From Albimonas sp963816545 (GTDB lineage Bacteria; Pseudomonadota; Alphaproteobacteria; Rhodobacterales; Rhodobacteraceae): 64,000 nucleotides of DNA. The notes below the pieces were generated by a model. It worked only from the letters and a program-made list of their open reading frames with translations, was not told the DNA's origin and did not search any database. The first letter of the stretch is position 1, and each line of letters starts with the position of its first letter. The DNA is taken from NCBI GenBank assembly GCA_963816545.1, contig CAWFLE010000007.1, positions 682,001 to 746,000 of the forward strand. The letters run 5' to 3'. Of this stretch, positions 29,453-37,072 are shown in pieces. Made by a program: the position numbers and the translations under genes.

Positions 29453-30352
29453 CTACGCGACCATGGGCTCGGCGTCCATCTGGTCGCGCCTGAACTGGGC
29501 CGGCGAGCGGTGACCATGCCGCTGGATCAGCCATTGCTCGTTGTAGGTCCGGCGGAACTCCAGCAGCGCCAGGCGAAGCTCCTCGACGGTGTCGAAGGTG
29601 CGAACCCACAGCAGGTTCTCTTTCAGGGTCCGGATGAAGCGCTCGGCGCAGCCGTTGCCCTCCGGGGCCCGAACGAAGGCGGGCGACGACGCGATCCCCA
29701 GCCAGCGGATCTCCGCCCGGAAGTCGTGCGACATGTACTGGCTGCCGTGATCGTGGCGCAGGCTCAGCCCGACGGCCACATCCTTGCCGATCCCGCCGAA
29801 GCGGGCCTTCACGCCCTGGCGGACCGGCTCCAGCGCCTCGTGGCGCGTGCCATGGAGGGCGGCGTGGATGCCGACGCACTCGGCCGAGCAGTGGTCGACG
29901 GCGACGAAGATCGCCACCTGCCCCTGGGCGGTGGTGACTGCCGCGGTCATGTCGGTCCCCCACATGGCGTCGACCCTCTCCGGAATGATCGTGCCATCAT
30001 GGCTGCGCGGCCCCCGCGGCGTCGCTCGGCCCGTATCCGCCGCAAGGCCATGCGCGCGCATCAGCCGCCGCACCCGCTCCTTCGAGGTCCGCACGCCCCT
30101 GAAGCGCAGGCGCGCCCAAACCTTCCGATAGCCCTCGCCGTGGAACGGGCTCGCCGCCAGCACGGCCCGGATCGCCTCGACCAGCACCGCGTCCGGCATC
30201 GGACCCTGCGGCCCGGGACGCCGCCGCTCGGCCGGCGGAGCTCCTGCCGTCAGGCGGCGGCGATAGATGCTCGCCCGGCCCAGGTTCCAGACCCGGCAGA
30301 CCCGCGCCAGGCCGTAACGGCGTCGACCGGAGATCGAGATGACCGCGCTCAT
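29453..30352 (-). CDS. IS3-family transposase OrfB
   Basis: A 299-residue integrase-core protein. HTH_21-like start (GRRRYGLARVCRVWNLGRASIYRRR), then GEGYRKVWARLRFRGVRTSKERVRRLMRAHGL. The rve domain has MWGTDMTAAVT (first Asp), LRHDHGSQYMSHDF (second Asp) and APEGNGCAERFIRTLKENLLW (Glu), the complete DDE triad. C-terminal YNEQWLIQRHGHRSPAQFR is typical. The start ATG overlaps the orfA stop (ATGA), so expression by coupling or shifting is likely. It probably encodes an active transposase. Confidence 0.92.
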   Translation of the reverse strand: MSAVISISGRRRYGLARVCRVWNLGRASIYRRRLTAGAPPAERRRPGPQGPMPDAVLVEAIRAVLAASPFHGEGYRKVWARLRFRGVRTSKERVRRLMRAHGLAADTGRATPRGPRSHDGTIIPERVDAMWGTDMTAAVTTAQGQVAIFVAVDHCSAECVGIHAALHGTRHEALEPVRQGVKARFGGIGKDVAVGLSLRHDHGSQYMSHDFRAEIRWLGIASSPAFVRAPEGNGCAERFIRTLKENLLWVRTFDTVEELRLALLEFRRTYNEQWLIQRHGHRSPAQFRRDQMDAEPMVA

Positions 30353-30729
30353 CGCCTCGACCTCCGCCGGGCCAAAGGGCGGCCCGCCTCCAGCCGCGAG
30401 ATCTTCTCGTAGAGCAGCTCGTTATCCATCGTCGCCGCCCCGAGCTTCGCCTGAAGCTGCGCGATGCGCGCGTCGCGGTCATCGCGGGGCCGCGACTTCA
30501 GGCTCGCCGCGCCGCCCTCGAGAAACGCATCCCGCCACCCGCTCACATCCGCCGCGGTCACGCGCAGGTCTCGGGCCACCACCTCCAGCGGCTCGCCCCG
30601 CAGCACCCGAAGCACCGCATCCTGCTTGCGGTTCGCCGTCATGCGGCGCTCCCGCCCCGGCGCCCCGGCCGCTGCGATACCTGAACTCTCCGCGCCCGGG
30701 GCGCCTCCGCTTCGATCGTCAGACGTCAT
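30349..30729 (-). CDS. IS3-family OrfA, helix-turn-helix protein
   Basis: 126 residues as drawn; the conserved part starts at MTANRKQDAVLRVLRGEPLEVVARDLRVTAADVSGWRDAFLEGG, a helix-turn-helix, followed by a C-terminal leucine-zipper-like coiled coil (DDRDARIAQLQAKLGAATMDNELLYEKISRLEAGRP). The N-terminal 29 residues are Gly/Ala/Arg-rich and may not be translated; an ATG at 30642 is a good alternative. It helps OrfB bind the element ends. Confidence 0.85.
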   Translation of the reverse strand: MTSDDRSGGAPGAESSGIAAAGAPGRERRMTANRKQDAVLRVLRGEPLEVVARDLRVTAADVSGWRDAFLEGGAASLKSRPRDDRDARIAQLQAKLGAATMDNELLYEKISRLEAGRPLARRRSRR

Positions 30730-31013
30730 CCAACACCTCCTTCGTCGCCTTCAATAAGGCTTCAGAGATGTCTCAGCGAACCCTGGGGCGGAGGACTGAT
30801 CAGCCAGCGCTACGAGCGAGGCGCCACGATCATCACCTCGAACCTGCCCTTCGACGAGTGGCCGGCGACCTTCGGTGACGAACGCCTCACCGGTGCGCTG
30901 CTCGACCGCCTCGCCCGCCATGTCCGCATCCTTGAGGTGAACGGCCCGTCCTACCGCCTCGCACAGAGCCGCTCGCGCAAGCCTTCCGCCTGATCCCCCA
31001 GAAGAAGCGGAAA

Positions 31014-31069
31014 CGATGAGGCCCCCGGCATGCCTGACACATTCCGCAGTTTAGGACACGGCCCGCACG
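31014..31069 (+). repeat. Left terminal inverted repeat of the 2.66-kb element
   Basis: Pairs with the complement of 33622-33677. The longest shared blocks are TGACACATTCCG, GGCATGCC and TTAGGACA. Confidence 0.7.
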
Positions 31070-31106
31070 GCCTGCCGGATTAACTCCGGCAGGCCGTTGT
31101 TTTTTC
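31067..31106 (+). terminator. Strong intrinsic terminator inside the left end
   Basis: A perfect 13-bp stem ACGGCCTGCCGGA / TCCGGCAGGCCGT (31067-31079 and 31085-31097) with a 5-base loop, followed by TGTTTTTT. It faces inward, so it would stop transcription entering from the left before the element's own gene, a common self-restraint device of insertion sequences. Confidence 0.85.
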
Positions 31107-31240
31107 GGGAGGATTTGTCTTCCGGGCAGCACAACCTCGCGCTGAATCAGCGTGCATCCGCGCCGGGAAACACTTTATACGGGATTTCCGATCATTCCGC
31201 TTCGTGCTGGGCTCAAACGGCCAATCTACGGAGCGACACA

Positions 31241-33640
31241 ATGATCACGACGCGAGGCAACTTGCAGGTCAGGACGCTGCCGAAGCTCTCTGTCTCCCAA
31301 CTCTACCCTCCGCAACGAAAGGAAATCAACCTCAACACCTGCGGCGACCCGGACTGCGGCAACTACGGGGTTCCGGTCGATCCGATCTTCGACACCTTCG
31401 TCGGGAAGGGCGCGGCAACTCGCCGGCGCGCGGCGGCGCAGACGAGCCCGATCATCGCGGCGGGCTTGGGCTACTACACGATGTCCTCGGTCAAGGGCGA
31501 GGAGCGCATTTCGAAGGCGCTCAACTTCCACAACGACCCCATCATCTGGAGCGACGGTCGCCGCCTGGTGTGTCGCCACGAGAATGACGGAACCACCTGC
31601 AAGGTCGGCTTCGCCCTTCTTTCGAATGACCACTACATGAGCGAAATCGACCGCCTCCGCCACGACAACGGTGCCCTCGATGGCCCGCGGTGCGGCGCCT
31701 GCAACAGACGGTATCTCGACGCGCCGAAAGAGTTCGCCCTGAATGGCGCCAACGGCAAGCACCCCAAGACAGGCCGTCCACTCGGGGTTCGAGTGATCCA
31801 TAAGGAGTGCCCGGAGAAGGCGAAGAAGGGCTGGCGCTTCACAGTTTCGCGGGACCACCAGTGCCAGCGGGACAGAGACGACAACCTCAAGATCCTCACG
31901 ATGCTGGTGAATGGGGCGTCCATCAACAGCATCCAACGCGTGCTTACCGACCCGCGAACCGGCAAGCGCGCCGGCATGTCCAGGATCTACGATCGGATCT
32001 TCTGGCTCGAGAGGACGCTGCTCGCCTTCGAGCGGGCGCAGCTTACGAGATGGCGGACGGAGCTGGAGCGCCAAGGCGTCTTCCGCCACACTCGGATCGC
32101 GCACGACGACATCGTCCTGGGGATCAACTGGGAGACCTCCGCCGACCGCCGCCTCACCGCCTTGAACTGCACGGCCTCCGCTGACATCCGGAGCGGGTAT
32201 GTCTTCCGGCTGGATGTCGATTTTGATCCCACGGTCGATCCGGTCCAGACCTTCAAGAGCGCCTACCTTGGCGCGAATGGCCAGCCGCAGAATTTGTCGA
32301 GGACCTATCAAAACGCAACACATACTTTCGTCGCGCCCCTCCTGCACTTTCAGAGGCCCACCGGCCGCTTCGACGAAGCCGCCTTTTTCGGCGCCTGCCA
32401 GTCGAGCCTGCGTCTGTTCGCGGTGCGGACTGAAGACGCCTTCGGAACCGCCGCCATTCCCGCGTCTACTCAGCAGACCATCCGCGATGCGCGCTGGTTC
32501 GCTGATGCAGCCGAGGTCATCGGCGAGCAGTGGTTCGGACTTTCCGAACATCGACGCGACAGCAGGAACACCTTCACGGGCATCATGACGCGCGACGCCT
32601 ACACCAAGGCTGCGCACCTGGCGTTGCTGCGCGAGATGCTTCCAGAGGGCAAGATGACCTTGGTTTCCGAGCAGGAGGCCACGATCGCGCGAACGGTTCC
32701 CCACCTGTTCCGAAACGACATCCTCGGCGACCAGTTCGAGTGGCTCGCTATCGCGTTCGACAAGGAGGCGACGAAGCCGAAGGTTCAATATCGCGTCGGC
32801 GTCTTCCGCAGTGCTCTGGAGCAGTTCCGCCAGTCCTACGCCGGCCAGGAGATCTCGGACTGGAAGATCCTCGATCTCTTCGTCGAGCACCGCATGCAGG
32901 CAGCCACCTTCACGGATCGAGCTGGCAATGTGGGTCCGCGCCACGGCGCAACCTTCCGATCAAGCGCATTCCCGCAGGTCTGGATCGAGTCGCCTGCCGA
33001 GATTGCAGGTGAGACGCAGAAGATCGTGGGCTTCCCGATCCTATCGTCGCGTTATCGGTCGCGGCTACGAGAGATGCCCTTCGATGCGACGCCGACCGAT
33101 CCAGAGCTTCGCGCGGCCCTGGCGCGCCGCGTTCTTCGTGCGACAATTCAACCCGTGAGCACCTTCTTCAACGCTTTACGGACGCGGCTCGCATTCGCGG
33201 GGCGAGCTGGCGGCAGGTCGGCGCGCACGGGTCCGAGTTTCGTCAGCGGGGCCGCCTACAATCCTCGGGTCCTGATCGCCGTGCTGAATATCTACCGCAT
33301 CTACTACAACTGGTTCGATCCTCGCTCCTATGTCTCGGAACTGAACGAGGAGGAGGCTACCGAAGCGAGCACGGCGGGCACTTCGACCCGGCGTGTTCCC
33401 GGCTCGTCCGAGCGCATCACGGTCCCGAAGCAGCGCAAGCGCGTGTCGATCAAGCAGACGCCGGCAATGCGTCTCGGTCTTCAGAGGCGGACAGGAAAAC
33501 CTGCGCCGACGGAGCCGCCTGACCTGCACAGGGTCCTCTACCAGCCTTGGCTGTTTCACGGCACGCCCGTCTGGACCCGGTTCGAAGCACGACCTTCCAA
33601 GAAGAAGCCCGCCCCGAAACCGGAGCGGGCTATGTCCTAA
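31241..33640 (+). CDS. Large zinc-finger protein, probable DDE-type transposase of an unusual family
   Basis: A 799-residue protein from the ATG at 31241 (GGAG 8 bp upstream). N-terminal zinc motifs: NTCGDPDCGNYG (C-x4-C), RLVCRHENDGTTC, GPRCGACNRRY and SRDHQCQRD. A helix-turn-helix-like region follows (LVNGASINSIQRVL...GMSRIYDRIFWLERTLLAF), similar in plan to IS1 InsA. The middle has IAHDDIVLGINWET and ASADIRSGYVFRLDVDFDP, resembling a first catalytic Asp strand, and MTLVSEQEATIARTVP, where related transposases have S-D. The C-terminus has NPRVLIAVLNIYRIYYNWF and QTPAMRLGLQRR, both transposase-like. Base composition is visibly less GC-rich than neighbours, which suggests transfer. Function is inferred; I do not recognise a named family. 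Confidence 0.6.
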   Translation: MITTRGNLQVRTLPKLSVSQLYPPQRKEINLNTCGDPDCGNYGVPVDPIFDTFVGKGAATRRRAAAQTSPIIAAGLGYYTMSSVKGEERISKALNFHNDPIIWSDGRRLVCRHENDGTTCKVGFALLSNDHYMSEIDRLRHDNGALDGPRCGACNRRYLDAPKEFALNGANGKHPKTGRPLGVRVIHKECPEKAKKGWRFTVSRDHQCQRDRDDNLKILTMLVNGASINSIQRVLTDPRTGKRAGMSRIYDRIFWLERTLLAFERAQLTRWRTELERQGVFRHTRIAHDDIVLGINWETSADRRLTALNCTASADIRSGYVFRLDVDFDPTVDPVQTFKSAYLGANGQPQNLSRTYQNATHTFVAPLLHFQRPTGRFDEAAFFGACQSSLRLFAVRTEDAFGTAAIPASTQQTIRDARWFADAAEVIGEQWFGLSEHRRDSRNTFTGIMTRDAYTKAAHLALLREMLPEGKMTLVSEQEATIARTVPHLFRNDILGDQFEWLAIAFDKEATKPKVQYRVGVFRSALEQFRQSYAGQEISDWKILDLFVEHRMQAATFTDRAGNVGPRHGATFRSSAFPQVWIESPAEIAGETQKIVGFPILSSRYRSRLREMPFDATPTDPELRAALARRVLRATIQPVSTFFNALRTRLAFAGRAGGRSARTGPSFVSGAAYNPRVLIAVLNIYRIYYNWFDPRSYVSELNEEEATEASTAGTSTRRVPGSSERITVPKQRKRVSIKQTPAMRLGLQRRTGKPAPTEPPDLHRVLYQPWLFHGTPVWTRFEARPSKKKPAPKPERAMS

Positions 33641-33677
33641 GGACCGGAATGTGTCACGGCATGCCGGGGCCTCATCG
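33622..33677 (-). repeat. Right terminal inverted repeat of the 2.66-kb element
   Basis: Its complement matches 31014-31069. It contains the stop codon (33638-33640) of the large gene. Confidence 0.7.
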
Positions 33678-34139
33678 CTCATGAGCGCGGTGGCCGGATC
33701 TTTCGGCGCCCCAGCGGCCGATTTTGTCGCCGCCGTCGACATCCAGCACCTTTTCGAACATCCGGCGCCCACTGACCGATGAGGACTGCATGCCCGTGAC
33801 GTTCCAGCCCCAGCGGGCGCTTGTATGACGCCTCCCGAATGACGGAGGCCCACCGCGCCGATCCAGACGCGCTCAGGCTCTCGCGCGCCTGGCGTTCAGC
33901 ATATTCTGAAACTCGACGGATCGCCGATCGAAGGGTTCGAAATGGACCATGCGCCTTCCCGGACCTGCGTGGCTGCGAAGAGGCTCCCGTTCGATCCTTG
34001 ATGATGCCTCCCAAGGGCGAGCGTCCAATCCACGGCGACGGAAGGCTGCTCAACCCGCTCTCCGACAGGAGTCCTAGGAAGCACCCCGGACATGGACGTG
34101 ATGGAGCGCCCGCGCCCTTGCGCCCGCGTCAGCTTTATA
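33678..34139. other. 462-bp stretch without a recognised gene
   Basis: It lies between the inverted-repeat element and the second IS630. Several frames are open on both strands because of GC content, but none has a ribosome site or recognisable motif. It may be a piece of former host or element DNA. Confidence 0.5.
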
Positions 34140-35302
34140 CCAGCGCTTGCTGAGCCTGACTCGCGAAGGGGATTCACAGGGGGGGCGCGGGATGATTCAT
34201 CATGGAGAGCCGAGGGAGGATCTCCATGGGAGCAGCGATCGCACTGCGGGCGGATTACGGGGCGGACGATCTGAGGGCGCCATCAACACGAGCCGGGACG
34301 CGCGGCAGACGCGGCGGTTGCTGGCGCTGGCCTCGATCCACGACGGCGCCGCCCGGAGCGATGCGGCGAGGATCGGGGGCGTCGGGCTCCAGATCGTCCG
34401 GGACTGGGTGGTGCGCTTCAACGCCGAGGGCCCGGACGGGCTGATCGACCGCAAGGCCCCGGGCAAGACGCCGTTGCCGACGGCGGCGCAGCGCGCGGCG
34501 CTGGCAAGGGCGGTGGAGGACGGGCCGATCCGGCCGTATCTGGACGGCGTGGTGCGCTGGCGGCTCGTCGACCTGGTGCAGTGGGTCTGGGAGGAGTTCG
34601 GCGTCTCGGTCAGCCGCCAGACGCTGGGCCGGGATCTGCGCGCCATGGGCTTCCGCAAGCTGTCGGCCCGCCCGCGCCACCACGGCCAGGACCCCGAGGC
34701 GATGGAGGCGTTCAAAAAACTTCCCCGACCGGCTGGCGGAGATCCGCGGACAGGCTCCCGGCGGGGACCGACCTAGAGCTGTGGTGGCAGGACGAGGCGC
34801 GCGCAGGGCAGAAGAACCCGATCACCCGACGCTGGGCGCGGCGCGGGACCCGGCCGCGAGCGGCGAAGGATCAGCGCACGAAGCGGGCCTATATCTTCGG
34901 CGCGATCTGCCCGGCCAGGGGCAAGGCGGCGGGGCTCGTCATGCCTTTCGCCGACACGGAGGCCATGCAGGCGCATCTCGCCGAGATCAGCCTCACGGTC
35001 GATCCCGTCGCCCATGCCGCGCTGATGCTCGACCAGGCGGGCTGGCACATGTCCGGCCGGCTCGTCGTGCCCGACAACATCACCGTCGTCCCGCTGCCGC
35101 CACGCTCCCCGGAGCTGAACCCGGTCGAGAACGTCTGGCAGTTCATGCGCGACAACTGGCTGTCGAACCGCGTCTTCAGCTCCTACGACGACATCGTCGG
35201 CCACTGTTGCGAGGCATGGAACAAGCTCGCCGACCAGCCCTGGCGCATCATGACCATCGGGCGACGAGCGTGGGCCCATGGGTCCTGATCAATGGGCTTT
35301 GG
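34140..35302 (+). mobile_element. Second IS630-family element
   Basis: 1,163 bp with ends CCAGCGCTTGCTGA on the left and, read inward on the right, CCAAAGCCCATTGATCA. TA borders both sides (34138-34139, 35303-35304). It is only distantly similar in protein sequence to the IS630 in istA. It lies 130 bp downstream of guaB. Confidence 0.8.
34226..35288 (+). CDS. IS630-family transposase (N-terminal indel; probable programmed -1 frameshift)
   Basis: Starts MGAAIALRADYGADDLR with GGAGGA upstream. An indel near 34277-34285 shifts the frame before SRDARQTRRLLALASIHDG; this looks accidental. The HTH part includes AARIGGVGLQIVRDWVVRFNAEGPDG and GVSVSRQTLGRDLRAMGF. At TTCAAAAAAC (34711-34720) the reading frame moves -1 into LWWQDEARAGQKNPITRRW, HAALMLDQAGWHMSG and VVPLPPRSPELNPVENVWQFM, the DDE half, ending at 35288. 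The A6 run occupies the same place as the A5 run in the first IS630, supporting programmed slippage. Confidence 0.82.
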
Positions 35303-35432
35303 TATTCATCGATGCTATCTCAAACTGCATCGGCTGCATCAGTAAAGGGGATGAAGTTCTGGGTACGACCTGGATATGTACTGTCCGTGCCCGGATGTGG
35401 CGCAAGGCGAGCATCGCCCGATAAGTCGTTGA

Positions 35433-36890
35433 TCAGCCCAGCCGGTAGTTCGGGCTCTCCCGCATGATCTGCACGTCGTGGACGTGGCTCTCGCGCAGGC
35501 CCGCGCCGGTGATCTTCACGAAGCGGCAGCCGCGGCGCATCTCGTCGATGGTGCGGGCCCCGGTGTAGCCCATCGCCGCCCGCAGGCCGCCCGCGAACTG
35601 GTGCAGCACCGTCCCCGCCGCGCCCTTGTAGGGCACCCTGCCCTCGATGCCCTCGGGCACCAGCTTCTCGGCCGAGACCTCCTTCTGGAAGTAGCGGTCG
35701 GCCGAGCCGCGGGCCATGGCCCCGACCGACCCCATCCCGCGGTATTCCTTGAAGGACCGCCCCTCCCACAGCACGACCTCGCCCGGCGCCTCGTCCGTGC
35801 CGGCGAGCGCGGAGCCCACCATCGCGCAATGCGCGCCCGCGGCGATGGCCTTGGCGAGATCGCCCGAGAACTTGATCCCGCCGTCCGCGATGGCGACCGC
35901 GCCGTGACGGTCCGCCTCCTCGGCGCAGTCCATCACCGCCGTGAGCTGCGGCACGCCCACCCCCGCCACGATGCGCGTGGTGCAGATCGAGCCCGGCCCG
36001 ATCCCGACCTTCACCGCGTCCGCCCCCGCGCCGATCAGCGCGCGCGTGGCCTCCGCGGTCGCGACGTTGCCCGCCACCACCTGCACCGCGTTCGACAGCT
36101 TCTTGATCCGCGTCACCGCCTGCGCGACCGAGGCCGAGTGCCCATGCGCCGTGTCGATCACGATCAGGTCCACATGCGCGTCGATCAGCGCCTCCGACCG
36201 CGCGAAGCCCGCATCGCCCACCGTGGTCGCCGCAGCCACCCGCAGGCGGCCCAGCGGATCCTTGCACGCCTTCGGATGCAGGACGGCCTTCTCCAGGTCC
36301 TTGATGGTCAGCAGGCCCGAGAGCCGCCCGTCCGCCTTCACCACCAGCAGCTTCTCGATCCGCCGCTCATGCATCATCCGCCGCGCCTCGTCCGCGCCCA
36401 CCGGCTCGGTCGCGATCACCAGCTTCCCCTCCGGCGTCATCATCGCGCGCACCGGGGTCGCCTCGTTCTCGATGAAGCGCATGTCGCGGTTGGTGAGGAT
36501 GCCGACCGGCCGGCCGCGGTCGTCCACCACCGGGAAGCCCGTGATCTTGTAGCGGGCCTGCATGGCCCGCGCGTCCGCGAGGGTCTGGTCCGGGCGCAAG
36601 GTGATGGGGTTGTAGACGATCCCGCTCTCGAACCGCTTCACCCGGCGCACCTGGTCGGCCTGGGTCTGGATGTCGAGGTTGCGGTGGATGACGCCGAGCC
36701 CGCCGGCCTGGGCCATGGCGATGGCCATCTCGGCCTCGGTCACCGTGTCCATGGCGGAGCTGAGCAGCGGCAGGTTCAGCTCGATCTCCCGCGTCACGCG
36801 GGTGCGCAGGTCGGCGTCGCCCGGCAGAACCTCCGACGCCCCCGGAACCAGCAGAACGTCATCGAAGGTGAGCGCCTCGCGAATCTCCAT
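35433..36890 (-). CDS. guaB: Inosine-5'-monophosphate dehydrogenase
   Basis: A 485-residue enzyme converting IMP to XMP with NAD+, the first committed step to GMP. It is uninterrupted. N-terminal MEIREALTFDDVLLVPGASEVLP; two CBS domains (about residues 95-205: DARAMQARYKITGFPVVDDRGRPVGILTNRD and MMHERRIEKLLVVKADGRLSGLLTIKDL); catalytic loop VKVGIGPGSICTTRIVAGVGVPQ with the active Cys; ADGGIKFSGDLAKAIAAGA; and the flap YRGMGSVGAMARGSADRYFQ. The start has GGAGG just upstream. The downstream side is next to the IS630, which did not touch the gene. Confidence 0.97.
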   Translation of the reverse strand: MEIREALTFDDVLLVPGASEVLPGDADLRTRVTREIELNLPLLSSAMDTVTEAEMAIAMAQAGGLGVIHRNLDIQTQADQVRRVKRFESGIVYNPITLRPDQTLADARAMQARYKITGFPVVDDRGRPVGILTNRDMRFIENEATPVRAMMTPEGKLVIATEPVGADEARRMMHERRIEKLLVVKADGRLSGLLTIKDLEKAVLHPKACKDPLGRLRVAAATTVGDAGFARSEALIDAHVDLIVIDTAHGHSASVAQAVTRIKKLSNAVQVVAGNVATAEATRALIGAGADAVKVGIGPGSICTTRIVAGVGVPQLTAVMDCAEEADRHGAVAIADGGIKFSGDLAKAIAAGAHCAMVGSALAGTDEAPGEVVLWEGRSFKEYRGMGSVGAMARGSADRYFQKEVSAEKLVPEGIEGRVPYKGAAGTVLHQFAGGLRAAMGYTGARTIDEMRRGCRFVKITGAGLRESHVHDVQIMRESPNYRLG

Positions 36891-36964
36891 GGGAGCCTCC
36901 TGCCCGCGGGTTCCGGTTGGCGGTTTCCTCTGTCACGGCGGGAGCGGAAAGGAAAGCCGCCCGG

Positions 36965-37036
36965 GCGTCGCGGCCTCCGAGGCCGCGTTGGCGGCGTCGC
37001 GGCCGTTGGGCCCGCGTTGACAGCGTCGCGCCCGGG
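36965..37036. repeat. 29-bp tandem repeat between guaB and kpsC
   Basis: GCGTCGCGGCC starts at 36965 and 36994 and GCGTCGCGCCC at 37023, exactly 29 bp apart. Each full unit ends CCGCGTTG. The first unit also holds the perfect palindrome CGCGGCCTC-C-GAGGCCGCG. It sits in the divergent promoter region. Confidence 0.65.
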
Positions 37037-37072
37037 GGGGATGCAAGGCGCCTTGGGCAGGCGGGAGGCGGC

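Larger units (their letters stand above)
29418..30795 (-). mobile_element. IS3-family element inserted in istB, 5-bp target duplication
   Basis: 1,378 bp flanked by CTGAT direct repeats. Its ends are imperfect inverted repeats (left GTACCGCCCCCGGATCGTGAGACA-like, right, read inward, TCCTCCGCCCCAGGGTTCGCTGAGACA-like). It holds orfA and orfB. Removal with one CTGAT restores istB as GAG-CTG-ATC-AGC-CAG. It looks intact and recent compared with its host element. Confidence 0.85.
29222..30993 (+). pseudogene. istB: IS21 helper ATPase IstB, 5'-deleted and interrupted by an IS3-family element
   Basis: Recognisable parts are LATCQRGVKTR, TAAAIGHEMIEAQDEKRLMRLQKALAGYELLNIDELGFVPLSRTGAELPFEL (Walker B IDELG), and, beyond the inserted element, SQRYERGATIITSNLPFDEWPATFGDERLTGALLDRL to the stop. 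The Walker A region is missing because a deletion fuses istA to istB. The IS3 element sits at FEL|ISQRYERG, with CTGAT on both sides (29413-29417 and 30796-30800). One further base is missing near 29265. Confidence 0.85.
26940..31013 (+). mobile_element. IS21-family element, split by two later insertions and internally deleted
   Basis: Fragments of istA and istB lie in order on the plus strand: istA 26963-27624, interrupted by an IS630, istA 28792-about 29221, then a deletion fusing it to istB (about 29222-29417), which is interrupted by an IS3-family element and ends at 30993. The exact IS21 ends were not found; the left one may lie within 26800-26940, where CGCCGGAATG resembles IS21 terminal repeats. 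Coordinates are approximate. Confidence 0.75.
31014..33677 (+). mobile_element. 2.66-kb element bounded by about 55-bp inverted repeats, with one large zinc-finger gene
   Basis: The outer sequence CGATGAGGCCCC begins both ends when read inward (31014 on plus; 33677 on minus). About 48 of 56 aligned positions match: CGATGAG, GCCCC(C)GGCATGCC, TGACACATTCCG, TTAGGACA, GCCCGC. Matching stops abruptly on the outer side and fades inward, as expected for terminal repeats of one element. Inside the left end is a strong terminator. One long gene fills the element, and its stop codon lies in the right repeat. No target duplication was seen. The left flank is the tail of the IS21 element. Confidence 0.65.

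Noticed and set aside
31014..31069. Reading the inverted repeats as ends of two IS21 copies facing outward
   Set aside because: No istB or istA sequence lies to the right of the second repeat, and similarity ends sharply on the outer side but continues inward.
33678..34139. Coding remnant on either strand
   Set aside because: Frames are open only through composition; no motif, start signal or family resemblance was found.
34711..34720. Classical A-AAA-AAG slippery heptamer
   Set aside because: The A6C run is not in the exact zero-frame register for tandem slippage, so I keep it as probable, not proven, programmed frameshifting.
36965..37036. CRISPR-like array because of the 29-bp period
   Set aside because: The units are directly contiguous with no spacers, and no cas genes are present.
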